A stretch of 64,000 nucleotides of DNA from GCA-2683825 sp965662355. Its GTDB lineage: Bacteria; Planctomycetota; UBA1135; GCA-002686595. The stretch lies in the NCBI GenBank assembly GCA_965662355.1, contig CBFIHP010000006.1, forward strand, positions 186,001-250,000, given 5' to 3'. Shown one piece after another: positions 51,787-60,630 of this stretch. The notes beneath the pieces are model-generated. The model was not told the DNA's origin. It saw nothing but the letters and a program-made list of their open reading frames with translations, and did no database searches. Within the stretch, counting starts at the first letter, position 1; each line of letters starts with the position of its first letter. The translations under genes were made by a program, and so were the position numbers.

Positions 51787-52469
51787 GCGACGCTGGGCTT
51801 CACGTCCTGTACGCCGACAACCACGTGCTCGCCGTGGCCAAGCCGGCGGGCCTACCGAGCGTGCCCGATGATTCCGGGGACATGTCGATGCTGGATCTGG
51901 CGCGGGAATGGGTGCGGGTCGAAAAGAACAAACCGGGCAACGTCTTTCTCGGTGTCGTCCACCGACTCGACCGTCCGGTCTCCGGTGTGTTGCTCTTTGC
52001 GCGCACCTCGAAGGCGGCGTCCCGTCTGAGCGATGCGTTTCGCGACCGGCGGGTCGAGAAGACCTACTGGGGCGTCACCTCGCGCGCACCCCAAACCGAG
52101 ACCGGAAATCTCGAGCAATGGCTGCGCAAGGACCGCGAGCGCAATCGTGTGCACGTCGTGGCGCCCGAGAGCCCCGAGAGCCGGCGTGCTCTGACCAGGT
52201 GGCGTACGCTATCGCGTAGCGATCAAGGGCCTGGGCGCGTGCTCGTCGAGCTTTCTCCGCTGACCGGACGCTCGCATCAGTTGCGTGTCGCCGCCGCGAG
52301 CGTAGCATCGCCGCTCCTCGGGGATCTGAAATACGGTGCGAGCGAGCCCCTCCCCGACAAGAGCATCGCGCTCCACGCTCGGTCCTTGCTCGTGCCCCAT
52401 CCGACAAGCGGCGAGACCTTGCACTTGGAGTGCCCGGTCCCGCCGCTTTGGGTTTGGCGTTTTTCTTGA
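51774..52469 (+). CDS. RluA-family pseudouridine synthase
   Basis: 231 residues with start GTG at 51774, or TTG at 51783 that overlaps the methyltransferase TGA. Isomerises uridine in rRNA or tRNA. Catalytic Asp is in VVHRLDRPVSGVLLFA (the RluA HRLDxxxSG motif). LYADNHVLAVAKPAGLPS is the family N-terminus and LTGRSHQLRVAAAS a conserved later segment. No S4 domain, so shorter than RluD. Coupled to the upstream methyltransferase. Confidence 0.9.
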   Translation: MAALSDAGLHVLYADNHVLAVAKPAGLPSVPDDSGDMSMLDLAREWVRVEKNKPGNVFLGVVHRLDRPVSGVLLFARTSKAASRLSDAFRDRRVEKTYWGVTSRAPQTETGNLEQWLRKDRERNRVHVVAPESPESRRALTRWRTLSRSDQGPGRVLVELSPLTGRSHQLRVAAASVASPLLGDLKYGASEPLPDKSIALHARSLLVPHPTSGETLHLECPVPPLWVWRFS

Positions 52470-52472
52470 GCG

Positions 52473-53279
52473 CTACTGTTCGGACGCTTCCGCCAGGGGT
52501 GAGAACGCGCGCAACGTCTTGATCAGGGTCGTGGAACCGGTGGCTTCGTCGAGGATCACCTCAAGGTGCTCTTCGATCACGAGATCGGGAACGGGTTGGC
52601 TTTCCTCCTCGGCCTTCTCGATCTTGTAGCGCGTCATGGCCGTCGGGCTCTGGTCACGCGAGGCTTCCAGGCCAGCGTCGACGCCTCGTATCGCGCCCTG
52701 CTGCATGCTCGATCCCTCCTGCAGTGCGCTTTGCGTCAAGCTGTTCGATTGCCCCGTCTCAGGAGTCGGTGTCGCCAGGAAGAGTGGCTGCACGGTCAAC
52801 TCGAGCGTGTAGGGCGTTCCTGGTAGAGGGAAGCATCCCGGTTCGATACAGGCTTCGACGATCAGGTGGAACTCGAGCCCTCCGCCAAACGCATCGACTC
52901 CGCCCTGTTCGGGGTGGTTCGCCGTGGCGAAGCAGGCGACCGTCTTGTCGATCTCGGGGTCGTACAAACAGACATCCAGATCTCGATCCGCGAAGAGCTG
53001 GAAGTCCACGTGGATGGCTGAGCCCGAGACGAAAGAGAAGCCGTCGATATCGAGGAAGGGGTCACCGATCACTCCCTCGATCAGCAGCCTGTCGCCGCTC
53101 TGCAGGACTCCGATATGGTTGGCGGTGGCCGGCGTGTCGTTCGATTCGAGCTCCTGATAGACCGGCACGACTCGATGGGTCTCATGGCAGGCGCTACCGA
53201 AAGCCCCCAAGGCGAGGAAGAGAAGCGTGCTGGTACTGGCCAGGCGGTTCGTTTTGAGTGAGTGCATCAGGGAGTGCAT
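52473..53279 (-). CDS. Lipoprotein with pre-peptidase (PPC)-like beta domain
   Basis: 268 residues from the ATG at 53279 (a second ATG at 53267 is equally possible). The upstream frame open to 53642 is a shadow of the ParA promoter region. Signal peptide with lipobox FGSAC (Cys near residue 31). The segment ESNDTPATANHIGVLQSGD...DIDGFSFVSG matches the bacterial pre-peptidase C-terminal (PPC) beta-sandwich. The last 100 residues are Gln/Glu/Ser-rich. No enzyme motif. Its 3' end lies 3 nt past the pseudouridine synthase stop, convergently. Confidence 0.65.
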   Translation of the reverse strand: MHSLMHSLKTNRLASTSTLLFLALGAFGSACHETHRVVPVYQELESNDTPATANHIGVLQSGDRLLIEGVIGDPFLDIDGFSFVSGSAIHVDFQLFADRDLDVCLYDPEIDKTVACFATANHPEQGGVDAFGGGLEFHLIVEACIEPGCFPLPGTPYTLELTVQPLFLATPTPETGQSNSLTQSALQEGSSMQQGAIRGVDAGLEASRDQSPTAMTRYKIEKAEEESQPVPDLVIEEHLEVILDEATGSTTLIKTLRAFSPLAEASEQ

Positions 53280-53592
53280 GGAGTTCGTCCTGTGTCCTGT
53301 GCGGGAGGCGACTCCCGCGCTGGCTGCGTGGAATCCGGTCAACCAGCATCCCTGCGCAAGCTGCGTGCCGAGCGCTTGGAGCACAGGCACGACCCCCGTT
53401 TTTCGGTACTCAGGGGGACCTGGGATCGGCATGGGGGGAATTTTTATGACCCAAGTCGGGTTTTCTAATCCATTGATGCATAAGAGCTTACATCGATGCT
53501 GGGGGGCCATTCTGGGGACCCCTCTTTCATGGCCCCGGGCACTTGCTCTCCTGCCTTCACGGGGCCGGAGAGAGACCTCCGGAGGGTACGCG
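53280..53592. other. Divergent intergenic region upstream of parA-like gene
   Basis: About 310 nt between divergent starts. The part from about 53440 to 53495 is AT-richer than its surroundings and contains ACCC-AAGTC-GGGT-TTT (53449-53464), a weak hairpin plus T-run. It probably holds both promoters; no gene is supported. Confidence 0.4.
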
Positions 53593-54438
53593 ATGAAGAC
53601 CTTTGCATTGGTCAACCAGAAGGGTGGCTGTGGCAAGACCACGACCGCGGTTCATCTGGCGGGATCGTTGGCTCGCAAGCACGAGCGCGTCTTGCTGATC
53701 GATCTGGATCCTCAAGCCCACGCGAGCATGGCCTTGTCGGTCGCTGTCGAAACGGGCGAGCTGTCGATCGCGGACACTTTGCTTCATCGAGTGCCCTTGC
53801 GTCAGGCGATTCGTCCCGCCGCCGGAGGCGTCGCTCTCGTTCCGTCCTGTTCCGAGCTCGCGGAGTTCGAAGAGATCTCTGGCCGCTTGGTCCACCCCGA
53901 GCAGATTCTGCGCCTGGCACTGGACCAGGTGAGGGATGCATACGACTACGCGATCATCGATTGTCCTCCCCGGGCTGACGGTGCCCTGTCCGCCAACGCC
54001 TTGCGAGCCGCGGGCACCGTGTGTCTCGTCGTCGAGATGGGAGCCTTCGCGCTCCAGGGGGCCCTCAAGGCGGTGACGATTCTCGAGGACATCGCCGACG
54101 ACATGGAAGTCGAGTTCGACATGCGCGTGGTCGCCACATTGTTCGATCGGCGCCACCGGCTCGCGCGTGAACTTCTCATCGCGACCCAGGGCCGTTTCGG
54201 CAGCCTCATGTTCGAAACGGTCATTCACGAGGACATTCGGCTGCGTGAAGCGGCCGCGAGTGGACTTCCGATCCAGCTTCTCGATCCGCATGGGCGCGCG
54301 GCCCGCGACTTCGACTCGCTGGCGGAGGAGCTGCGTGCCGTCGTACGCGAGACGCCGAGCACGGCCGAACCTGCTGTCGCCTTTCCGCTCGGTGCGGATG
54401 ACGCGCTCCATTCGCAACAGCCTCTCTTCACCGAGTAA
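53593..54438 (+). CDS. ParA/MinD-family ATPase
   Basis: 281 residues from the ATG at 53593; GGAGGG lies 7 nt upstream, which fixes the start against the longer open frame. Deviant Walker A KGGCGKTTT with signature Lys10 and Lys15, Walker A' LLIDLDPQAHAS and Walker B YAIIDCPPR define a dimerising ParA-type ATPase that positions DNA or protein cargo. No ParB (ParB/Spo0J) is adjacent; the following two genes are candidate partners, 42 nt and beyond. A chromosomal parAB locus normally sits by gidB, which is absent here. Confidence 0.88.
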   Translation: MKTFALVNQKGGCGKTTTAVHLAGSLARKHERVLLIDLDPQAHASMALSVAVETGELSIADTLLHRVPLRQAIRPAAGGVALVPSCSELAEFEEISGRLVHPEQILRLALDQVRDAYDYAIIDCPPRADGALSANALRAAGTVCLVVEMGAFALQGALKAVTILEDIADDMEVEFDMRVVATLFDRRHRLARELLIATQGRFGSLMFETVIHEDIRLREAAASGLPIQLLDPHGRAARDFDSLAEELRAVVRETPSTAEPAVAFPLGADDALHSQQPLFTE

Positions 54439-54480
54439 CCCCCGACATAACCCCCAACGGCAACCCGACGCGAACGAACC

Positions 54481-55554
54481 ATGGACGGCTTAGCCCTACT
54501 GTGCAATCTCCATGCGGATGGGCCCCTGACGCTGCGTCGTCTGCGCCAGGCAGGAATTCGCTCCTTGAGCGAGCTCGATCGGGCTCCGCGAGAATCGCTG
54601 GCCGCGGTCCTGCGCTCGTCGAACCACCAGGCCCATCGTTTTCTGATCGAGGGCAATCTGCTTCGTCGCCGCGTGGAGCAAGAGAACCAGGGGTTGTTAG
54701 TCACAACACGCCCTTCCAGCCCTCGCCCGGTGTCGGCGCAGCCCTCGAGCGCTAGCGTGGTCGAAGCGGCGAGCCTCTCCGGGGATGCCTTCAGCTCGCT
54801 ACCGAGTCCCACCCCGAAGCCCCCGGTCTTCAAGTTGCCCCCGGTCTTCAAGTTACCCAAGGGAGCGCGCAGGCCGGAAGGGTTCGATACGGAACCCTCG
54901 CCTGAAGAGCGGGTTCGGGAGGAGGAGGAAGAGGCGGTCTTCGGGAGCAACGTTGTCGGGAGCGTGGGGCGGCGGGGCGCCAAGGTCGCCCCCGTTCAAC
55001 AGCGGCCCGTCGTTCCCGTCGTGCCAGAAGTTGCTCCAGCGGTCACAGTGCAGGCCCCACCTCCGCGACTCCCCCACGAGCTCGTGCAAGGCCAGGGAAC
55101 TATCCTGAGGCACGGGCAGCTTCCGGGGCTCGATGCACCGACCCTCGAACGACTCATCGCCCAAGGCGTGTGCACCTATCGCGCGCTCGTCGATCTCACC
55201 AGCCTCCCCCTCTCGCGCCGCACGGGCATTCCCTACACGAGGCTTCTCGATCTTTGCTATCACGCGCGACGCTTTCTGCTCCGGAGGCTCTTCCCCAAGG
55301 GGCTGACCGCTTCTCCCAAGGCCGAAAGCGATGCGGCGCGTGACCCCCGGAACGAGACCAATCCCACTCGACATCTCGATGACGTCATGCTCGTTCCTAT
55401 CCGACGGGTGCCTTCCGTCGGCGAAATGGCGCACCCTTCAGCGCGAACCGATCGCTCCTACGATGTTCTTCGGCCGGACCCGATCTCTCCTGAGTCCTTC
55501 ACGGTCGACAGCGAACGATTGTCTACTCCCGGTATCGCCGGGCCCTTCGTCTAG
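54481..55554 (+). CDS. Unrecognised HhH-like/disordered protein downstream of ParA
   Basis: 357 residues. Residues about 5-65 (GPLTLRRLRQAGIRSLSELD..., HQAHRFLIEGNLLRRRV) and about 210-275 (LPGLDAPTLERLIAQGVCTYRALVDL) look like two helix-hairpin-helix-type modules of the kind found in DNA-binding and domain-V-like proteins. The middle (about 75-205) is Pro/Ser/Glu-rich and disordered, with a tandem KPPVFKLPPVFKLPKG. No known family. Same strand and only 42 nt after the ParA gene, so it may be its cargo or adaptor. Confidence 0.6.
   Translation: MDGLALLCNLHADGPLTLRRLRQAGIRSLSELDRAPRESLAAVLRSSNHQAHRFLIEGNLLRRRVEQENQGLLVTTRPSSPRPVSAQPSSASVVEAASLSGDAFSSLPSPTPKPPVFKLPPVFKLPKGARRPEGFDTEPSPEERVREEEEEAVFGSNVVGSVGRRGAKVAPVQQRPVVPVVPEVAPAVTVQAPPPRLPHELVQGQGTILRHGQLPGLDAPTLERLIAQGVCTYRALVDLTSLPLSRRTGIPYTRLLDLCYHARRFLLRRLFPKGLTASPKAESDAARDPRNETNPTRHLDDVMLVPIRRVPSVGEMAHPSARTDRSYDVLRPDPISPESFTVDSERLSTPGIAGPFV
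54820..54855 (+). repeat. Two copies of an 18-nt tandem repeat
   Basis: CCCCCGGTCTTCAAGTT(G/A) occurs twice in a row inside the disordered section of the preceding gene, giving the peptide repeat PPVFKL. A recent local duplication, in frame. Confidence 0.85.
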
Positions 55555-55640
55555 TCCAGGGCACTCTGCTTCCGCCGGCCCTTCTGCGCGGGGCCAGCAC
55601 GGAGGTGTTCCCGGGGTGCCGACCCATCCAGGATTCTCCC

Positions 55641-56597
55641 ATGGCACACCGATCCTCTTTCCCCGCAACACTCACAGGCAAGCACTTCCTCGTTTCCGGC
55701 CTCTCGGAAGGGAGCGCCGTCTTCTGCGGCTGCGCCACGTCGGAACCGATCGATGAGCAGCTGACCCTCGAGGGCAAGCTCGTTCACATCTCACCGGAGG
55801 GGCGGGTTCTCGCCCAGCCCTTCCGTTCTCAGGTCCGTTTCTTCCTGCTCGACGCGACGTTCACGATCCACCACGTCGACGACCCGCATATTCACAACGA
55901 GCTCGTGGGTTTCCTCGACTCCAATCAGATCCTCGTTTCCTCTGCAGCCTTTCCGTTCTTGTACGGCTGGTATCTGGCGACTTGCAGGCATCCCGAGGCT
56001 CTGTATGACATCGCCCAACCGCGCGCTGATCACCCGGCCTTCTCCTTCTTCGAGCAGTTCGTCTCCACGGCCGAGCAGTTCCGCCGCGCCCTTTACCGCG
56101 CGCCACAGGTGTCCTCGGTGCGAGAGCTCGACAAGGTCTCCGAACTCGAGGGCAACTTGCTCGTCGAAATCGGCAAGATCGCGAGCCAGGTCGCCATCAA
56201 GCTCAACCAGCTCGTGTCCCGCGAGTCCGATCTTCAAAAGCACTTCAGAGCCTTCTACGGCGAAGAGGTTGCTGGATCGCGCTACGTACCCCATGCCATT
56301 GGCGGTTTCGCCTACCTGACGGATCGCTTGAACTTCGCCAAGAACTACGCTCGTAGCAACGGCAAGTCCGGCGTCGTGCGCGAGATCAATGCCTTCCTGA
56401 AGGATGCGTTCTTCGGTTTGAACGAGGTGGTCATGGATCACAGGAACTCCCTAGACACCCTTATCACCGAGAGCTTCGGCCAGTACGGCATCACCTACGA
56501 AATGTACGGTGAAACGCTGCTTCAGTCCTTCTCGAGAACCTCGGAAGCACAAGTGGGGAAGCCTTTCCCGCACCCCTCTCCGGTCGGCGCATCCTAG
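55641..56597 (+). CDS. Unrecognised protein, third gene of the ParA cassette
   Basis: 318 residues from the ATG at 55641 (MAHRSSFPATL), preceded by AGGA; an ATG at 55605 would add 12 residues. N-terminal half is beta-rich (LTLEGKLVHISPEGRVLAQPF, FLLDATFTIHHVDDPHIHN) and may be a PilZ-like or other small barrel. The second half is helical (LEGNLLVEIGKIASQVAIKLNQL, SDLQKHFRAFYGEEVAG). No catalytic motif. It follows the HhH-like gene at 86 nt on the same strand, and a strong hairpin follows its stop, so it closes the transcription unit. Confidence 0.6.
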   Translation: MAHRSSFPATLTGKHFLVSGLSEGSAVFCGCATSEPIDEQLTLEGKLVHISPEGRVLAQPFRSQVRFFLLDATFTIHHVDDPHIHNELVGFLDSNQILVSSAAFPFLYGWYLATCRHPEALYDIAQPRADHPAFSFFEQFVSTAEQFRRALYRAPQVSSVRELDKVSELEGNLLVEIGKIASQVAIKLNQLVSRESDLQKHFRAFYGEEVAGSRYVPHAIGGFAYLTDRLNFAKNYARSNGKSGVVREINAFLKDAFFGLNEVVMDHRNSLDTLITESFGQYGITYEMYGETLLQSFSRTSEAQVGKPFPHPSPVGAS

Positions 56598-56613
56598 AAA
56601 ACTGCGCCAAATG

Positions 56614-56629
56614 ACCCCGCTGGGGTTTT
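56614..56629 (+). terminator. Small intrinsic terminator after the ParA cassette
   Basis: ACCCC-GCT-GGGGT followed by TTT, 17 nt past the stop of the gene ending at 56597. Confidence 0.5.
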
Positions 56630-56673
56630 GCGCGACCCCGGCCCTACCCGCGGTGGAAGGACCGGGGTCGCGC
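56630..56673. terminator. Bidirectional hairpin between convergent units
   Basis: Perfect 12-bp inverted repeat GCGCGACCCCGG (56630-56641) / CCGGGGTCGCGC (56662-56673) with a 20-nt loop. It lies between the ParA cassette and the 3' end of mqnE. Likely stops transcription from both sides, though neither flank has a long T-run. Confidence 0.55.
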
Positions 56674-56684
56674 TCCCATATCGC

Positions 56685-57860
56685 TCATATCGAAGAGCCA
56701 ACCGGCGCGACGCGTTCGTCCGAGCTCCACACGACCTTGTACAAGGTGTCGCGTTCCACAGGGATACGACCGGCGTCGCGGATCCAGTTGAGTAGTTCTT
56801 CGCGCAGGACGCCCTGGGGTGTCGTGGCCCCTGCATCGTGGTAGATCTTCTCCTCGACGACGGTGCCGTCGACGTCGTCGGCGCCGAAGGAGAGCGAGAG
56901 CTGGGCGATGGGGATGCCCAGCATGATCCAGTAGGCCTTGATGTGGGGAATGTTGTCGAGCATCAAGCGCCCGATGGCGAGCTCGCGCAGCTCGTCGAGT
57001 GCCGAAGGGCCGGGGAGATGGGCCCACTCGTTGTTCTCGGGATGAAACGAAAGCGGGATGTAGGTCTGGAAGCCCTTCGTCTCGTCCTGGAGTTTGCGCA
57101 AGCGGTCGAGGTGGTCGACGCGTTCCTCGATGGTCTCGATGTGGCCGTGCAGCATCGTGCAGTTCGAGCGCAGGCCGGCCTTGTGTACCGCGGCGGCGAG
57201 CTCGAGCCATTCATCGCCCGAGATCTTCATGCGATAGCCCTCCTTGTGCACGCGGTCGGAGAAGACCTCCGCGCCGCCGCCAGGGCAGGAGCCGAGGCCG
57301 GCTGCCTTGAGCTCCCGCAGGACCTCGTCGAGAGGCTTCTTGGCAGCCTTCCGGATCTGGTCGATTTCGACCATCGTGAAGGCCTTGATGTGGATCTCCG
57401 GCCGTGCCTTCTTCACGGCGCGCAGGAGGTCGAGATAATACTCGTAGGGGATCTTGGGCCAGACGCCGGCGACCATGTGAACTTCGGTCACCGGCTCGTG
57501 GAGTTGGTCCTTGATCTTTTGAGCTGCCTGCTCCGGCGAGAGCTGGTAACCACCTTCCTGTCCGGGCAATCGATCGAACGAACAGAAGCGACAGAACTTG
57601 TTGCAGTAGTTCGTGTAGTTGATGTGTTGGTTGACGTTGAAGTACGCGAGGTCGCCGTGGATCCTCTCGCGTACATGGTTGGCCAACTCACCGAGGACAT
57701 GCAGCTCCGGAGTGTGGTAGAGCGTCAGGCCGTCCTCGGGACTGAGGCGCTCGCCGGCGAAGACTTTTTCCGCGATGGCGCCGAGGTTCGCAGCGCGAGC
57801 GCGAGCCAGCAACTCTTCTCCGTATTGTGCGTGGGACGGTTTCATGGCGGAAGACTTCAC
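56685..57860 (-). CDS. mqnE: Aminodeoxyfutalosine synthase
   Basis: 391 residues. Radical-SAM enzyme that joins the MqnA product to SAM to form aminofutalosine. The 4Fe-4S motif is CNKFCRFC (Cys86, Cys90, Cys93). HIKAFTMVEID, GSCPGGGAEVF and NCTMLHGHIETIEERVDHL distinguish MqnE from MqnC. The GTG start at 57860 overlaps the stop of mqnC in a GTGA arrangement; an ATG at 57845 is an alternative. Operon partner of mqnC, pathway partner of mqnA at 50016. Confidence 0.92.
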   Translation of the reverse strand: MKSSAMKPSHAQYGEELLARARAANLGAIAEKVFAGERLSPEDGLTLYHTPELHVLGELANHVRERIHGDLAYFNVNQHINYTNYCNKFCRFCSFDRLPGQEGGYQLSPEQAAQKIKDQLHEPVTEVHMVAGVWPKIPYEYYLDLLRAVKKARPEIHIKAFTMVEIDQIRKAAKKPLDEVLRELKAAGLGSCPGGGAEVFSDRVHKEGYRMKISGDEWLELAAAVHKAGLRSNCTMLHGHIETIEERVDHLDRLRKLQDETKGFQTYIPLSFHPENNEWAHLPGPSALDELRELAIGRLMLDNIPHIKAYWIMLGIPIAQLSLSFGADDVDGTVVEEKIYHDAGATTPQGVLREELLNWIRDAGRIPVERDTLYKVVWSSDERVAPVGSSI

Positions 57861-59086
57861 GCCAGCGCCCCCTCGAGCCTGCCCTTGTGCGTGGCTCCCT
57901 CTTCGCGGCTCATCGGACCGCGGGGGCCGCGCTTTTCGTCGTAGCGTTCATCGACGATGCCGTACCAGGTGTTGCGTTGTAGCGGTTCGAAGCCGGCGGA
58001 CCGGATCGTGTGTTCGATGGATTGTATGGACTCCAGGTGGAAACAGCCCGCAGCGCTGACGACGTTCTCTTCGAGCATCGTTCCGCCGAAGTCGTTGCAG
58101 CCGGCGCGCAGCGTGACCTGGGCCATCTTCACGCCCTGGGTGACGTAGCTCGTCTGCATGTTCTCGAAGTTCTCGAGGAAGATGCGCGCGATGGACTGGA
58201 CGCGCAGATAGATCGACGGCGTCGTGCGCGCCGGATACATGTCCTCTTCGGGCACGCCGTCGGGCTGCATGTTCCAGGAGGCGAAGGCCGTGAAGCCGCC
58301 GGTTTGATCCTGGAGCAACCGCAGGCGGGCCAGATGCAGGATACGTTCCTCCGAGGTCTCGTGATGACCGAACATCATCGTGGCCGACGAGCGCAGTCCC
58401 GCCTCGTGGATCTTTCGGTGCACCTCGAGCCACCCGTCGGTGGTGGTTTTCTTGGGCGCGATGATCTTGCGCACGCGCTCGTCGAGAATCTCGGCGCCAG
58501 CTCCCGGGACACTGCCCATGCCGGCATCCACGAGGTCGCGGATGACATCGGCGACAGGGCGCTTGTCCAGCTTGGCCAGGTGCTCGAGCTCCGGCGCTGA
58601 GAGGGCGTGGGGATTGATCAGGGGGAACTTCGAGCGGATCTCCGAGAGGAGCGTGCACCACCAGTCGGTCTTCAGGTAGGGGTGGTGGCCGCCCTGGATC
58701 AGGATCTGCCGGCCACCGAGAGCCGCCGTCTCTCCGACCTTCTTCAGGATCTCCTCGTTCGAGAGCACGTACGCTCCCTCGGCCTTGGGGCGTCGGTAGA
58801 AGGCGCAGAAGCCGCAGTCGGTGATGCAGACGTTCGTCGGGTTGATGTTCCGATCGACGATGTACGTGACGATGCCCCGCGGGTGCTTGCGCTCACGGAC
58901 CATGTCGGCCAGCCGCATCAGGGTTAGCAGATCGGTCCGATCGTGCAGCAGGAGGGCCTCGGGAGGGCTGATGCGCTGGCCATCCTCGACGCGCTCGACG
59001 ACCCGCTGGACGTCGCGGTCCTCGTGCGAGAGGGCCGCTAGCGGAGCTTCCCAGACAGGGGGTTCAGGTGCGGGGGTGCGGAGCAT
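57857..59086 (-). CDS. mqnC: Cyclic dehypoxanthinyl futalosine synthase
   Basis: 409 residues. Radical-SAM cyclase of the futalosine menaquinone pathway. Cluster motif CITDCGFC (Cys87, Cys91, Cys94), with the MqnC-typical VDRNINPTNVC lead-in, QILIQGGHHPYL, GSVPGAGAEIL and SATMMFGHHETSEERILHL. ATG at 59086. Upstream of and overlapping mqnE. MqnB and MqnD are not in the window. Confidence 0.92.
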   Translation of the reverse strand: MLRTPAPEPPVWEAPLAALSHEDRDVQRVVERVEDGQRISPPEALLLHDRTDLLTLMRLADMVRERKHPRGIVTYIVDRNINPTNVCITDCGFCAFYRRPKAEGAYVLSNEEILKKVGETAALGGRQILIQGGHHPYLKTDWWCTLLSEIRSKFPLINPHALSAPELEHLAKLDKRPVADVIRDLVDAGMGSVPGAGAEILDERVRKIIAPKKTTTDGWLEVHRKIHEAGLRSSATMMFGHHETSEERILHLARLRLLQDQTGGFTAFASWNMQPDGVPEEDMYPARTTPSIYLRVQSIARIFLENFENMQTSYVTQGVKMAQVTLRAGCNDFGGTMLEENVVSAAGCFHLESIQSIEHTIRSAGFEPLQRNTWYGIVDERYDEKRGPRGPMSREEGATHKGRLEGALA

Positions 59087-59228
59087 ACTGGGGGAAGTAT
59101 AGGTTCAGGAGCGTCGGCTTGCCCGTTCTCTGCGCTTCTCTCTGTGGGCCCGGGCCCTTTGTCCCTTAGACTTCCTCGCCCAAAATCCCACAGTCGCTCC
59201 CATAGCGCCGACAAGAGAGACCGATTCC

Positions 59229-60584
59229 ATGGCCCAACCCCCTCCGTCCGCGATGGACAAGATCGTATCCCTGTGCAAGCGCCGGGGCTTCATCTTCCAG
59301 GCCTCGGAGATCTACGGGGGTATCGGCAACACCTACGACTACGGACCCCTGGGCGTCGAGCTGAAACGGCGCGTCAAGGATGCCTGGTGGAGCCGTGTCG
59401 TCACGCGCCGGGCCGATGTGGTCGGTCTGGACTCGGCCATCATCCAGAACCCCCGGGTCTGGGAAGTCTCCGGCCACGTGGGCGGCTTTTCGGATCCCCT
59501 GGTGGACTGCAAGGTGTGCAAGGCCCGTTTCCGCGCGGACCACCTCGATACGGCCCAGTGTCCGGAGAAGCCGTCCAAGCGTCCGGGCGAACACCATTGC
59601 GAGCTCACCGAGCCGCGTTCCTTCAATCTGATGTTCAAGACGCACATCGGACCGGTTGAGGAATCTGGCAATGTCGCCTATCTGCGTCCCGAGACGGCCC
59701 AGGGGATCTTCCTGAACTTCCTGAACGTGATGCAGTCAGCGCGCATGAAGCCCCCTTTTGGAATCGCGCAGATCGGCAAGTCGTTCCGAAACGAGATCAC
59801 GCCGGGCAACTTCGTTTTTCGCACACGCGAGTTCGAGCAGGCCGAGATGGAGTTCTTCGTCCCGCCCGACGAAGAGCAGAAATGGTACGACTTCTGGCGC
59901 AAGGAGCGCTTCCAGTGGTACATCGACCTCGGCATCCGCGAGGACAAGCTGCGCCTGCGTGAACACGAGAAATCGGAGCTGGCTCACTATTCGACCGCAA
60001 CCGCTGACGTCGAGTACGAGTACCCCTTCGGCTGGGGCGAGCTCGAAGGCATCGCCTGCCGGACCGACTTCGATCTCAAGGCCCATACCGAGGGCTCGGG
60101 GACGAACCTGCTCTACTTCGATCCCCAAACGAAAGAGAAGTACACACCCTACGTCATCGAGCCCGCCGGCGGCATAGATCGCATGGCGCTGACATTCCTC
60201 ATCGATGCCTACGCAGAGGAAGAGCTCGAGAAGGAGACGCGGGTCGTCTTGCGTTTCCACCCCGAGATTGCACCGACCACGGTGGGTGTGTTCCCGCTGG
60301 TCAAGAAGGACGGCATGCCTGAAAAGGCCCACGAGCTCGAGAACGAGCTACGCATAGCCGGTTTCACCACCTTCTATGATGAAAAGGGTGCCATCGGCCG
60401 ACGCTATCGTCGCCAGGACGAGGTCGGCACGCCATACTGCATCACGATCGATGGCGAGACTCTCTCCGATGGCATCGTCACTGTTCGCGATCGCGACTCG
60501 ATGGCCCAGGAGAAGGTGAAGTTCGAGGACGTACGGACCTACATTCAGGACGCCGTGCGCAACTACAAGAAGCCCACCTCGTAG
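59229..60584 (+). CDS. glyS: Glycyl-tRNA synthetase (dimeric type)
   Basis: 451 residues, single-chain class II GlyRS of the alpha2 type found in many bacteria, archaea and eukaryotes. N-terminal RRGFIFQASEIYGGIGNTYDYGPLGVELK is diagnostic. A Cys pair CKVCKARF lies in the insertion. Motif 2 includes SFRNEITPG and FRTREFEQAEMEFF, motif 3 EPAGGIDRMAL, and the anticodon-binding domain follows from about 340. ATG at 59229. Confidence 0.95.
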   Translation: MAQPPPSAMDKIVSLCKRRGFIFQASEIYGGIGNTYDYGPLGVELKRRVKDAWWSRVVTRRADVVGLDSAIIQNPRVWEVSGHVGGFSDPLVDCKVCKARFRADHLDTAQCPEKPSKRPGEHHCELTEPRSFNLMFKTHIGPVEESGNVAYLRPETAQGIFLNFLNVMQSARMKPPFGIAQIGKSFRNEITPGNFVFRTREFEQAEMEFFVPPDEEQKWYDFWRKERFQWYIDLGIREDKLRLREHEKSELAHYSTATADVEYEYPFGWGELEGIACRTDFDLKAHTEGSGTNLLYFDPQTKEKYTPYVIEPAGGIDRMALTFLIDAYAEEELEKETRVVLRFHPEIAPTTVGVFPLVKKDGMPEKAHELENELRIAGFTTFYDEKGAIGRRYRRQDEVGTPYCITIDGETLSDGIVTVRDRDSMAQEKVKFEDVRTYIQDAVRNYKKPTS

Positions 60585-60630
60585 GGCTCGATTCCAGACC
60601 CCGAGACCGCTATTCCCACTCGATACACCG

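Noticed and set aside
53280..53642. Long N-terminal extension of the PPC-like lipoprotein
   Set aside because: It would run through the divergent promoter and the ParA start; the lipobox-bearing start at 53279 or 53267 is far more likely.
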